Shown: piece after piece, positions 1-13,000 of the stretch
Position numbering within the stretch: the stretch's first letter is position 1
How the letters are laid out: the number at the start of each line of letters is the position of its first letter
NCBI GenBank assembly: GCA_965153455.1
Contig: OZ234496.1
Span: 11,741,863-11,805,862, forward strand
Reading direction: 5' to 3'
Length of the DNA: 64,000 nt
Source of the DNA: Sphagnum compactum
Taxonomy: Eukaryota; Bryophyta; Sphagnopsida; Sphagnales
Translations under genes and position numbers: made by a program
Notes under the pieces: model-generated
Seen by the model: the letters and a program-made list of their open reading frames with translations, nothing else
The model's database searches: none
Told to the model about the DNA's origin: nothing

Positions 1-1170
1 TTTATTCTTGCTTTTCATATGATAGACGTATTTTCATGTGATAAGTGTATTTTCATTTTGCCTTTCGATTGGAAGGCACTTTTTTTTTTTTTTAATTATT
101 TTTTTGCCTTTAATTTGTGACAGGAATTTTTTTTGAACTACCTTTCATTTTACGAACAATTTTTTTTCCAACCTTTTCTTGCACAAGTAATGAGAGATGT
201 AAATTCCTACCTTGAGCAAGACCTTCTTCAACTGACCACTTCTGCAAGTTGTGAGTTTGTCACACTCCGTTCTCTACCTCTCCCTCACTCGACTTCTCCA
301 TGTGGATCTGAAGGAAAATAGAAGAAGCTACGGTGGACTTCTGATACTGAAGGTTGCCAAATCCATTCTACTTTCTTACCTTTATTCCAAAGAATCCAAT
401 AATATCAATAACCAATTAGTCAATGCCTTGTAGCTTCAATCTGCACGATGCCTAATGCCCCTCATCAAGCTGTGGGACGGCCTTTCTGGGCCTGACAGTG
501 CAGCCCTGCCAAGAACCGTGCGATTCTGTCCTCGCATGGGTTTGAATTTTTTTTGACTGTGGAAGTTATTCAAATAGAAAAGAGAGCACACTTTTTTCAG
601 CGCCCAAATCTATGCCAGTGAGTAATACCTTGAAAAAAACACATGTTGAATCGTGCTGCGTGGTTTTATGCAGAACCATGCAGGGATGATAAACATGTGC
701 AAGAAGACAAGCGCAAGACAGAAGCTCATTGGGGGCAGGTAGATAGCGTCTGGCCGTGTATCTTGTATCCTTGCCTCACTCAGTGCACGCATATGAGACC
801 TGCGTCTAAAATATCCAACCGGAGATGTTGCTGACGGCCAATGACGAAGGATGTGAGAAGTCTAGAGAGACTGCTGGAACTTGAAGGCCATCTCTGCTAT
901 GTGACAGTTACTCTCACTTTACATGAGACGACTACATCCCTAATGCTTGAGTGTTGTGAAGGGTGGGTACATTTCCATGAAATGCCACCCACCCACCCAC
1001 GAGGGAGTGGATTTCTGACTCTTTTCAGTCACCATAGCTATGAACCAACTGGCAACTCATTGTTAGAAAGTTTATATATCCACAGAAGAAAGAGTTAACT
1101 CAAGGGTGATGACTCATTGGTATAGCCTGTGCCTGGAGACCCTGAAGCCCTCATCAAAAAGAGGTTTCTG
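1..1170. other. intergenic, no gene recognised
   Basis: The sequence has T-rich runs (for example near 80-95 and 126-135) and only short open frames of 60-85 codons with no recognisable motif, overlapping on both strands. I see no splice-supported exon chain. It ends at the left terminus of a MITE-like element at 1171. Confidence 0.5.
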
Positions 1171-1521
1171 GGGGCCACAGTGATCCAGTACCCACCAGCG
1201 CACCATCCACTGGATGCCCGTTATTACTCAGTTGTGGATGAACCTCAACTGAGTTAATCTTTGGTTTGACCTTGGTAACCAATTCTGTAGGAAATAGGTA
1301 AAATACATAGGTAGGTAAAAAAATAGGTAACTACTAGGTAAGTAGATGGTTTATACGTATGTAAATGCTTCTTTTACTACCTACCTACTATGTAGAGGAA
1401 AAAAGCAAGTGAGCTAACCACCATGGTTAGCTAAGGAACTGAAACCCAACAAATAACTGTTTCCTGACCACTTATCATTCATCCTTCACAGTGCACTGGT
1501 GGGTGCTGGTTCTCTATGGCC
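1171..1521 (+). mobile_element. MITE-like element family 1, copy 1
   Basis: This is a non-coding element of about 351 bp with imperfect terminal inverted repeats. The left end reads GGCCACAGTGATCCAGTACC and the right end is its near reverse complement, ending in GGTGCTGGTTCTCTATGGCC. The interior has GTAGGTA/CTACCTAC repeats that can pair, then a TTAGCTAA/GGTTAGC segment. Two more copies lie at 15551-15936 (same orientation) and 40886-41288 (opposite orientation). No transposase frame is present, so it would have to be mobilised in trans. I could not define a target-site duplication with confidence. Confidence 0.7.
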
Positions 1522-2100
1522 GTTCCTGGGTTCAAACCCACTGCTGTTCAGGTGGAAGCCCTGCTGGGCATCTGCTACTGAGCTTCACTTTGGGGGTGCT
1601 ACCACAATGGCTTGTGATTCAAAAAACAAAAACTAATCTGCCAAATAAAGGTTTACACAAAGGCTTCAAAAAATCTCCAATTAGTCAAAGGGTGATGTAA
1701 CAAACTTATTAGTCCAGCTAAGGGGTAAATATTTCATCATTTGCCTTACATTTACTTGGATGTAAATGGGTAAAGGGTACCATACATAAAAATATGTATA
1801 ATTTATGTGTCTGAGTATGGAACATTGGCAGGTCCTTGATAAAGAGCAAACATGTACATATATATATAAAGGATGATGGAAATCCATCCTCAAAAAGTAA
1901 AGGCATGTCAATGCAAATGTAAACACACGAAAGGAAAACCAAGACCATCAAAAGAGTAGTAATGAAGTGGAAGACATAATGCTAAAAGGGCATCCTATGC
2001 CACAAATTAGCTAGTGATGGAGGTGCACTAGCTGATATGTGTGCAAGAGATGAAGAACTTTTACTAAGTGTGAGAGCCTGCTAAAGAATCGTGATGGTTT
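1522..2100. other. intergenic, no gene recognised
   Basis: This is AT-rich sequence between the first MITE-like element and the decayed reverse transcriptase element. Overlapping minus-strand frames of about 80 codons around 1681-1951 are hydrophobic and share no recognisable motif; I treat them as chance. Confidence 0.45.
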
Positions 2101-2129
2101 GCGCACACTGTAGAGCTATTGACACTCAT

Positions 2130-4400
2130 TGCCGATAATGAGATATAAGCATCGAAGGTACCAAGGAGGTCTATTGATGGCGAGCTATACATACATGTAC
2201 ACAAGAAGTCATAAAGGAATCAAAGCGAAGATGGAGACAACTGTAGGTTTCTATGACAAGGGGAATGAAATCATCTCTTGGCATTCGCTTTGTGTAGGAT
2301 CATGCCTTGTTTTGAGCGGCAATTGTCGCTACATGCAATGTTGTTGTCGAATCACACTACACCAAATTTGTACAAGTTGGATCAATATTAACGTCTGCCA
2401 AGGTATGAAAATTATCCTTGGTGATGACAATATCCACTTGTCTTCATGTGTGGTGGGGAAAAGGTGAAAAACCTCTCTCTTTACATGAACTCCACTTTTC
2501 GATGCAATAGCTGTAATGGTATCTCGAAGCATATCATGGGCTACACTGTTTTCTTTCCCACACGAGCAACATAGCAAATGGATACCCAAATCATCGATAG
2601 TATGACCACACTGGCATTGTGAAAGATGCGGAACTATAGGATGTGGTATACCAAAACGAATATGGAATGTTATAAGAAAATGGGTGGAGGATAAACAAAA
2701 TGAAGGGGTGTTAGGACGAGCTAATAACCAAGCCCCTATTGTTGGACTTGCATAAGAGTGAAAACATGCTCACACAACATTCGAAGGAGCACTTGCGAGA
2801 AGCAAAATAAATTCCTGCTTGTGTAGTTGGTCCATCAAAAAATACTACATTTAAAGATAAGATTACACTACTAGACTTTCGAAAGGCAAGACATGAGATT
2901 GGATGACCTCAAATAACATTGCATGGGTATCCTGTAATGTGACCTGGAAAGGATACGTACCAGTCTCTACATGTGCCACCACATCAAGAAGAGTAAGGTG
3001 ATCATCCTACTGGAAATGAAAAACTAGTGCAGGAGCAATCAAAGCCCAACATCCTAAAAAGGCGGGGGCAGCACATTAGACCATTAAGGGAAGGCCTAAC
3101 GCCCCTGAAGAAGTAAGAAAAATGACTTGATGATGAGTCAAATGGCCCACCGTGGTGCCAAAAGATCTTGACCCTAATAGCTTTTCTAATAGTTATGGTA
3201 TGAACATCAAATTCAATATAACACTACAAGATAATTGGGATGGAAATACAATACATTATAAGTAGCTAGGCTAGTGGGCATAACAAAATGAAAACATCGC
3301 AAAAGTTGTTTGAGGATCTGCGAACATAGGAAGGCTAGCGATCATACTGAGGTTCTCCTAGAGCATCTTTGATATGAAAGATTCCACAAATGGCAAAGAA
3401 TCCACAAGGACACCTAGAATATGAAGACCAAATTCAAATGTAAGAAAACCTGGAGGAAGTGATATAAATTGGTCTAACTTTTGTTGGAAACCAGGCAACA
3501 CATTTCATCAACTACACTGAAAGTCCTAATGCGTTAAACTCCTCCTCTAATCGTAAGGCAACACATCTAAAGCAAAACCAAATATGTGTGTATCATCTGC
3601 CAATGAAGGAAGAACACAAATAGGGTGGGTCATTACAGTAGGACGAAAAGTGCAAAGATGAACTAATGCAAACAACACTCCTCCTAAGGGATCCCCTTGT
3701 CATGTACTAGATTTGAATGAAATGATAGTGAAATCCCCATGCTTAGAAGCCTCCAAGGAATATAGTGGAGATGGGCATGCATAAAACCAATGAACAAATG
3801 GGAAAAACTGACCCAAGGTGCTAGTAGAAGACGATAACTCCTAAAAAATGGCTACTTGAGATATTGAATTAAATGTGTTTCGAACATCCACCTATAATAC
3901 CACCCATTCTGAATGTAGATCCAACATAATTCTAACCCCATAAACCACTATCTTGCACCCGCCCAGCGTTGCCACCCCAAACTAGTGTGGACTAAAATGC
4001 TTTGCAAATGTATCCTTGAACTAAATAGCCAGTGTGCGGGCAATTAATCGATAAATCACCTCTCTAATCGTGATGGGTCGAACACCTTCGACTTGTTTTT
4101 CCAAAGCCTATAATCGTGATGCAACAAGCAAGCGTGATACTAATGGAGGAACATGACCACGAACGATGTGCCGGCATATCTCAAAAACGATATCAAAGCC
4201 ATTAGCAAAGTCGTCAGAGACAAAGTAATCTCGCAAAAGCTCATACACCATACCCAAAGGACTACCGGATGAAAGACGTGGAAAATGTGTCAAAGCATAA
4301 ATAAATGCCTTTCTATCCAAAATAAGATCCGTCTTTGGATGAAAATTGTCGACAAGGGGGGGGGGGGGTCAACCTCAACCAATGGATGAAGATGGCGAAG
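2130..4400 (-). pseudogene. decayed non-LTR-type reverse transcriptase element
   Basis: Conceptual translation of the minus strand gives a reverse transcriptase with many stops. In order: an N-terminal block at 4320-4108 (RLSSGSPLGMVYELLRDYF), then a region with ITIREVIYRLIARTLAIQF, a VDVRNTFNSIS motif carrying a palm aspartate near 3895, a QGDPLGGVLFALVH motif near 3690-3650, and a LADDTHI box at 3603-3583 in place of YxDD. A separate open stretch at 2589-2329 starts GIHLLCCSCGKENSVAHD, which I recognise from the C-terminal part of the same plant RT family (often GIHLLRC...HD). Stops and frame changes between blocks show it is dead. I found no terminal repeats or poly(A) tail. The exact clade is unresolved without a tree. 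Confidence 0.75.
4357..4368. repeat. poly(G) tract
   Basis: A run of about twelve G residues lies just upstream (minus-strand sense) of the reverse transcriptase remnant. It is a simple repeat with no assigned role. Confidence 0.6.
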
Positions 4401-6600
4401 GGCTACGATGGTTTTAGCTGATGGGACCATAGGAGTGATGGGAACCAATGCGCACACTGCTCAAGCATATTCCCCTACATGAGCAAGTGCCCATGTGCAA
4501 CACAATCATGCTAATGGAGGTGGAGAAAGATTTGGTGCCATTTCTAAAAATCTTTGAGAAGCTAATGCATGTGTTCTAATTGTATATTCCTCTTGTAATG
4601 TCTCTAGTCCCCTACCATGTACTGACACAAATGGGCATGCATCTCTCTATGGCCTTTTTCACCTCCCCATGGTAAAAATGACAAACACCAAAAATGGAAA
4701 AGCAAAAATGCATGCCATGTTGCTATGTCAGATGGATTGACGCCAACCGAACTAAGGGGATGCACAAAATATGTTGAACCTCGACATGGAGAGCATATGG
4801 AATATGATGGTATGAATAAGGGTGTGATAAACCAAGGTGGAAAGCATTGATGATATCTAATGATGCAATCCATGTCCAAGCCGAAAAAAAAAAAAACGAT
4901 AATGTCAAAGGCATCAACACCCTGGAAGCTTATGATTGCCTATGTGTGGTGCATGATGTCTAATGACATGTCAAACTTGTTCTTACTACATATAAGTGAC
5001 CACAACCAGGACAAGGAACACGAGACGTTGTTGATGGGATGGACGGGCCCCTGGTGTAGGTATAGATGATTGAGGAATAGCCCGTGGCTGATGAAGTAAA
5101 AAAGGTGTGAAATGTGTGGACAAACTAAGTGTAAGTGATATCTATAATTTTTTTCCATGATTTGTTGAAGGTTCTCATAATAAATATTTCATCAAGTTTG
5201 TTTTTTTCCTGAATTTGATATTGTCCATTTATTGAAATTGCATGATGGATAATATTAGGAAATATAATATCCATCACTATATCATTGGGGAAGATTAATT
5301 ATTTGTCGTCTTTAATCTGAAATTATCAAAATTAAAAATATAAATGTAAGAAAATATTTATAATATTTTTTAGTTTGATTAAATATTAAATAATGTTTAT
5401 TTTTGAATTAAAAATAAATAAATATCAAATTCATTAAATATATATGGATATCGAATGTGATTTATTGATTTAAAATATACCAAAACATGTTTTTTTATTA
5501 AATCAAATTTTTAGATTTAGGACTTTTACAATTTGCAATAATGAACTTCAATTATAATTTTAGATTGAATAGACCATTAAACCTAAAATAAAACATGTAT
5601 TTGTGATTAACATGTAATCAATTTAACCAAAATATTAAAATTTTGAGGAATGTAAAATTTAAAATCAAGGGTAAAACTTTGAATAATTTTCAACTACATT
5701 TTTTTTATATTGTGGAAATCTTCATGATTAACATGCTATTGATTTAACCAAGAGAATAATTTTTTTGCGGCATTAGCATACTGATCACAAATTATTGCAT
5801 TTAAAAAAAAAATCCTCTTTTTTCATCTTCTTTGCTCTTTTTTCTCTTTTTTTAAAGTTTCTATAGATGCAAATCATTCGTTCTCCTATGCATTTATTTC
5901 AATTAACAACACACATTGAATGAAAATTGTAACTCCTACAACATATTTAGAAGATGTAGAAAGCACACAAAATTTAACAAATTCATAATATTTTCATGTT
6001 TGTTTAAAAACATTTGATTGTATTGTTATAAAGGGCAATTTTAAAACATGTACATCAATTTGTACTTATCAATTATTAATAAATTTAATTTATATTATAA
6101 TAGTCATTGTTAGTGTTAAATTGCACCTTCTTCTTCATCATACCAAAAGCAAAACTCCTCACTAAGTAACACCACACCAACCAGACACTCTTGGAGAAAG
6201 CTCAAAGGCAATAAAAGAAAGATGGGTTTCAACAGTTTTTGTTGGGTTTCTGCATATGTTGCCTACCTAGAGCAAGCTCAAAGGCAGCAGAAGAGTGATG
6301 GGTTGCTCCTAAAAATTGTAACCCTCCACTTTGTGATCTCCACTTAATGCCTTAAAAATAGGAGGTAGAATATCTTCAATAGGTGCATTGCGAGAGCTTG
6401 TCGCATGAATGGGTACATCTCAAATTAGGTTTTTAGCATAAAAGCTTTCACTTCCAAAATGGATTTGCATTCCTTTAGTAGTTTTTCACACAAGACATTT
6501 CGATGAGAAACTTCGGATTTATTCTGACCATGTTTTGTATCTCATTTTTGTCCATTCACAAGCTTAATCATGCTTCAAAAGTGTGCTATACAGCAATAAT
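4401..6600. other. AT-rich intergenic DNA
   Basis: From about 5150 to 6100 the sequence is very AT-rich with long A and T runs and no open frame of note. The segment 4400-5150 may be the 5' end of the retroelement on the minus strand, but I see no conserved motif there. Confidence 0.45.
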
Positions 6601-9600
6601 CTTCATATGTCATAGTTGAGGATTGAAGAGTTTTTCAGTAGTCTCAGAGCAACAATTTCAACTCTAAGGTCCTTCAAAGACTCTAATCTGTATGTGGGTG
6701 TTTCTGCAATCTTCGTATTTTGTTGGGTTGGTGCAACAGATTTGGCAAAATGCTGGAGCTACATCAACAAAGAGACAATGCAGTTTTGCAACAAAATGGA
6801 GAAAGAAAGTTGAGGAGAGTGGGATCCATGCATGATGGGTACCTTCAATGGATCAGTGACTTGGGAAGAGATGCATTGAAGGATGTTTAGAGAGGCTTTT
6901 GAATGCTGAATAAGAGCATCAGCATATTTTGCTGATGCTGTTTGACTAATAAAGCAGCTTGCCAAGAAAATTAAGGAATTGAGTCCCAACAACTAAAGGA
7001 TATGCTGGAAAGGAAGCTGACACTGCTGGTAAGTAATAAAGACTACTACATGTGCTGTGATATGGGTTCACCAATTGCAAGATGCTAAAAATCAAGTGTT
7101 TGTAGCCAGTAATCTGATTGAAATTGGAGAAAAGATTAAGCTGCTGCACTCCCTATCAGTGTGTACTGCTGAAGATTTGATCTAGCATTTTGGGAGCTGC
7201 AGAAAAAGAATCTAGAGATTTGACAACCCAGCATGGGAAGGGTAAAACTGCCATTGTCCTGACAGAGAGTAAAGTTGTGGAAGTGGCTAACAAGCTAGAA
7301 GCTGCTAGAGGGAGGATGCAGGTAGAAGCAATCAAGCTGAAGCTGCGAGTAGATTCATATTGAGCAGCTGCAGAGTGGGCTTAGGCAACTGGACGAATGT
7401 AAACAACAAGTTGAAGCCACTGGTAATTGCACTGCTAATGCAAGGGAGATCATTGGAGGTGATCATTAGATGTTGAGCTCTGAATCCATGCTGATCCCAG
7501 TTTCAACCAGACCTCGCTATTTACAATGATAGTGGATCTTTTCCATTATGTCCTTGCAACTTAAAGCTGATGCACATGCAAGTATTTTTCATAACATGAG
7601 CACATGGCCAGCTACATGTGTTGAATTGATGTCAGGATAACAAGAACAAAAGCAATACTTACAACACACATAAGTACAAATGAGTGATGATGCTAAAGAA
7701 GATGCCATTGATATCCATAACTTGATTGCAGAGAGATATGAGCTATTGCAGAAGCTCCCGGAGGAAATAGAAGAGCGGGAGCAGTTTTCTCAGGAGAGAG
7801 ATGAATTTCTAGCTGCTTCAATAGGTTTTGACGACATGGCACAACTCAAGGACGCTTTTGCAAAGGTGGGACCTGTACCCAAAATATGGTTTGAATTGAT
7901 TATTCAGAAAACCTACAACACTGATCTTGTTGCTGTTACTTGCATCCATATTATATCAACCTGCCTTTGACAGCACCTACCCTTTATGTCTGTGCTAATC
8001 TGGCAACAGAAAAAAAGATGCTAAAAAATGAGCTCCATGAGGCACAGGTTGTTTACAACCTCTTAAGGTACACTGCAAACAAACCCACCTCTAAGATTTG
8101 CTTAGCAGTCACTATGCCTGCAGCCATGGCCATGGCACAATCTGAGCCTGCTACTAACCACCTTGCAACTTCAAGAAGAAGTTCCTTCTTGGAACTTCTT
8201 CTTGAAGTTGCAAGGGGGTTAGGGTTTGATCTCCTCCAAACCCAGTGGGTTTTGAGGAAATCAAACCTAAGGTCCCTCTCAGGAAGTAGTCCTCCGAGAA
8301 GTTAAACTTTCGAGACCACCACAAATTGGGAAGGTATTGCTATGGAAAACCAAACCACACCAATTTTGTATGATCAGTTTGTGGAACATATGTCTGTAGA
8401 ACTGGGAGAAGTGCTGGAAGAGGCTCAAGCTGAGATAAAAAGAGGTGGCATTTCAATCAGATAAAAGGGTATATCAATACTCTGGATGTTGCCCACCAAA
8501 GAATTCAGCATCAAAAAATTTAGCAGCTAGAAGGAAATGAAGAGGATGATGGAGAAGAGGATATGGTAGAAGAAGAAACAGCTATGGGAAGAACTACTGC
8601 AAAGAAGGACAAGATGCCAGCAACTGTCAACAATGAGCTCATTTACAGATGAAGATGAAACAACACCCATTGCTAATCTCATAAGGAATACTGATGGAGT
8701 AGTAGACGTCATGGACAAAGAGAAAAGCAAGATGAAAAAGCAAATTGGTAAGAACAAAGACCAAGCTACTAGTACGGAGGGAAATTGGGCAAAAACCAAA
8801 GTGAGGAAGACCATCAATGGTATTTATGCACCCAACATTGGTCATCCTACATTGGCAGAAGAGGTAGGTGTGAAACCTTACTCACGAAATTATATGGTCC
8901 ACACAATGTTAAAGTTAGAATATCTTATGCCACTTTTGCCGAAGCCTGATATGTATTACCTTCTACATCGTTTGCAAGTGTGTTTGAGGGTAGGTGTAGC
9001 ACCACCAATGTTTGAGCACACATTATAGAGAAGCAGTTTCTCTCTTTGTGGGCGATATCAGACCTAGAGTGGAGAGAATATCTAGCCTCTAGTATAATTT
9101 GTTGCTACATCCAGTATTATGAGCCTTGTGACTATAGAGTTTTAGAATTCAAAGTTGGCTGTCTTGGAATCTATGCGCTAAGTCACTGCAGGTCGGGGTG
9201 TGACTACTGAGAGTATTTCCATTGCCATCGAACTACCGTTTCCAGCAGACCAACATCTATGATGACTCAGATGGACAACATACCAAACCATGTTGTCAGT
9301 CGAGTCAAAACTGATCCTGAATGCTGGGGCCAGCTAATGGACCATTGCCAAGAATTTGCCCCTTTAACCAACTTAGGTAACCATATGATGGGAGCAATTA
9401 GTGAAATGACAGCCTAGTGAAAAGACATGTTGATATGTACAATGTAATTCGATATGCCTTCTGCAAGTTGAATATCCAATAAGTTACACATCAGAATCAA
9501 CATGAGAAAACAGAAGTAATGAATCCATAGGTTTAGCCGTCAAGAGAACTACTTAAGGTCTAATTGGGGATCTTATAAGATCCAAATCTAATTTCATGGA

Positions 9601-10035
9601 TCCTTCATCTAGCAAGAGCACAAGAATGGCAAATCCACCTAACCCACTGTGCACCCAAAGTGTTCCACAATACAACTTCAAATTTTGGCCACAGTTGGGG
9701 TGAACCACCCATATAAGGAGCAAATATGTCACTACAAAACTTGGATTGTGGATTCAATTTGCTGAAAAACCTTTTTCTACAGTCATAGAGTTTACCACTA
9801 CTGATACAGAAGACATGATGTGATAGATTTCTTCACCTGGTTTGAAGGGAAACTGAAAAGCTCGATTGCTGACAGACACAAATGTGCCATTCTCTTTGGA
9901 AAGAAGTAAAATTTCAAGGAAACATTGCATGTGAAGAAAAGCAAAACTGGATGCAAAGCATATGAGCAGCCAACATGTGAGATACAGGTGTGTCGAATGT
10001 TACAATTAAAGAGGCACATCAGTTTCACATTTACC
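6600..10035 (+). pseudogene. broken coding-like region, identity unknown
   Basis: Several plus-strand stretches read like real protein but are interrupted by stops and frame changes. Around 7215-7360 one frame is coiled-coil-like (ESKVVEVANKLEAARGRMQ) and then stops. The frame at 7680-7870 is rich in Glu, Lys and Leu (EEIEEREQFSQERDEFL). A 131-codon frame at 8633-9028 is charged and then ends in a more globular segment (NGIYAPNIGHPTLAEEVG). Another frame continues from about 9015 (EKQFLSLWAISDLEWREYL) to about 9200. A frame at 9925-10227 overlaps the antisense of the last DENND6 exon. No family is recognised. It could be a retroelement gag remnant or a decayed host gene; which one is undecided. 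Confidence 0.35.
8161..8215. repeat. perfect 25-bp inverted repeat (hairpin)
   Basis: The arms 8161-8185 and 8191-8215 are exact reverse complements separated by the five bases TTCTT. The left arm starts CCTTGCAACTTCAAG. Inside the broken coding-like region the repeat would make a 25-bp stem. Confidence 0.9.
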
Positions 10036-10039
10036 CTCA

Positions 10040-13000
10040 TCAAGTTCTGTTTAAATCAAGAGGGTCTTCTAAAAGCTCCTCTGAGCGGAGACTTGACTTG
10101 GGAACATCAACTGTCTGAAACCCCAATGGTGATGATTGGTGGCGTGCAAGTGGAGGCCCCAAGTTGCTTTCTTGACATTGTTGTCCTGGGGAACCTACCT
10201 GGGTGTTTTGAACTCCACTGCCACTGACTTGGAGGAGGTTTGAGCGCTGAGGGTTCAGAAGCAGAATCTGTTGGACATCAGATGGCAACATGCTGAAAAT
10301 TGTGCACATGTCACTCCTCAGTTTCTTCACTGTTGGGGTCTCTGTACTGGTAAGCCCTGCCCGCTGAAGCATCTGGAAGACATCACTAAACCTTAGTATA
10401 CTCAATCAAGTCCATCTCTTCAATCAGATAGGACGTTCTAACTTGGAAAATTCAACTTTGGGCATCCATCCTTAGACATAGTTAGAAGGGAAGAAAAATT
10501 AGTCACAAGTTGCAGTGGTTGTGAACTACCATCATATTCTAAGTATCAAAAATGAGGCTGGTACCCTGAGTCTGAACCAACCTGGTCAAGGAGGTTATGT
10601 TATAATTAAGGCAAGGGTCAAATAATTTCCATTCCTGATTCCAGCTTTGCAATCAGGAAACTGCCATGTTATAATAGTACAGAGAAAAACACAATGGAGT
10701 GATAAAAATGTATGCACATAGAAAAGAGTATACAGATAGCTCAAGGAACATCTCAAGGAATATTCTACATGGTTTGTAGAGTTGCAAGCTTGTATTATTG
10801 GAAGAGCAACATGAAAACGAATCAGAACCTGAAATCCTCAGCAATAGATCCCAGACCTTAGACCTTGCCCTGTAAGGCCTGAAAGAGAAAGCCCACCTGC
10901 ATTTCAGCAAGTAAGTGGCGTTCGACAGCAGAGAAGGAATCCACAACCTCAACCTCTGACATGGAGGCAAGGAAGGAGGCCACCTGAGCCTTGGAGCGTG
11001 CTTGCTGCCATATCCTGTGCTGCTCTTGCTCTGCCACAGCCCGTCGCCGCTGGAACCATGGCATGAAATTTGGGCCCTCCAAAAACCGCCTGGGCAAATC
11101 AGGCAACACCAGAATGTCACTTTCATAACCAGAACCGCTCTAGAATGCCTTTTGCATCTTACTATGCAGCAGATCAGGACATTATCACAGAGTGGGTATG
11201 CTCCCAAATTAAGGTTTGGGGATTTAGAGTAACCAGTAGCACTCCTGTGCTTACTGGAATTAGATGATTTACTCATCTTGGGCACAATATTTACACATTT
11301 CAAAGCTCCTGATACTTTATATCACAATCCATGAGGTTTAGCATGTGCCATCAACTGAATAACACATTCCAGACTTACCTGTAAAGTTCCAGCCAATTAG
11401 ATCGTAAACGTTTGGCAAGAAATTTTCCAGGCCCCCGGGCAGAGAGGCCATCAAGGAAGTCATGTGCATTAAATGGGGCCAGAGGTGGTGGGTCACGGAA
11501 GGGAGAAGCTCCTTCTTGTGGAGTAGTAGCACGCAAGTAGGGGCCAAAGGGTGCAAGGAAATTAGTTGTCAGCTCCAAAAAGTGCCGCCTTAAAACTTCA
11601 TTGTTCACCATTGACATTGATTCTTCAGTTCGAGGTGACATCCCAGCATCCACTAAGCGGTTGAGGACAGAGGTGTCAGGTTTTGTTGCTGCTCCATAGT
11701 TTGTCCAAAGAGCCTCATGGTGCTCTGTCATCAAAGAAAGGGGCCCATCTTTTCTGACCCTGGCAACTTTAAGCAGGTTTGAGGGAGAAAATCTTGTCAA
11801 TGGCGAGAGCTGCAACTGCAATGACAGCCGACGGTTTCCATTATGGCTATTTGATCTTGTTGTATACTTCAAGCGATTTGGAGTTGTGAGTGAAGTGCCA
11901 ACAGAAATCACATGTGGCAAGTTCCGAAGAGCCTTGAGGAAGAAGAGATTGGTCACACCCAGCACCATAGGAGGCCCCTGTTCACCCTCTTTGATTGAGT
12001 TCAATGAAGCAAAATCTGGGTCATGGATAGTGAAGTAGGGCCTAAAGTCAACACTGCAGGGAAGTGGTGCAACTAAGCTGACAAGAGAAGCAACAGCCTC
12101 ACAGACTTGTGAGGGTGTTGGAGCAACTACTAACAAGGGCTCCCCAATCAAAAGAAGTTCCCACAGCACCCAGAGCTGCATTAATACTCCTCGAAATGCA
12201 CCAAACAAGTCAGTTTCATTGAAAATCCCCTGTGGAACGGAACGGTTCAGAGGCAGTGCTGGTGCCATAGCTGATGTAAAATCATCCATAGGAGTTCCAC
12301 AGCCTGGTGGAAGTGTATGGGCAGGAGGCAAATGAGCCCGCAAACTTATGCTTCCCACTGGCAGCTCCATGAGCTGCCCATGCAGGGGTGGTCCCCACTG
12401 TGAAACATATGTAGCCACTTGCTCAAGTGCTCGGGAACCAATGTCAAAGTACAATGGCCCTGCAATCTGCACTAAAGGCTTGAAAACACTGGAGTAAGGG
12501 CGCTCCGATAATATAACCATTGATTTTTGCTCCCCTCCCCGACGTAACCTCTCATCCTGCCTTTGCCGGTTGAATACAAACCCATAAAGATAACGGGGTG
12601 CCCCACTTCCAGGGCCACCACAGCTATTTCCAAGCCCTTGGACAGTGATCCTCTCTGTGACTGGACCACCTCTAGCAGATGCACCTTTACTGCCTGAATT
12701 GTCAGAATTCCCACTTTGATGGCTTGCTGTGTTGTCTGTTGGTTGATGTCTGGAGGACACATCATTTCTCAATGCAGACTTATCATCATCATTCTCCTTG
12801 CTGGCAAGCCCAGCAGCATTTTCACTCAAAGCCCATTGATGCAACAGCTGCTCACTGCCATTGAATTCCAGTGCTGCAACACCATTCAGAAGACAATGGT
12901 TAGGAAACAACCTGAAATCCCTACCACAATAGTTAGCTGATTAGCTTCTGCTTCTCAATTTTACAATCACATTTGTTGCTAAACAGTTACAAGTGCACAA

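Noticed and set aside
1525-1545. GGGTTCAAACCCA, resembling a tRNA T-arm
   Set aside because: No acceptor stem, D-arm or anticodon arm can be drawn around it.
10653-11303. 216-codon minus-strand open frame
   Set aside because: It reads DENND6 exon 4 in the wrong frame together with flanking intron; the frame with RFLEGPNF is the one that splices in phase.
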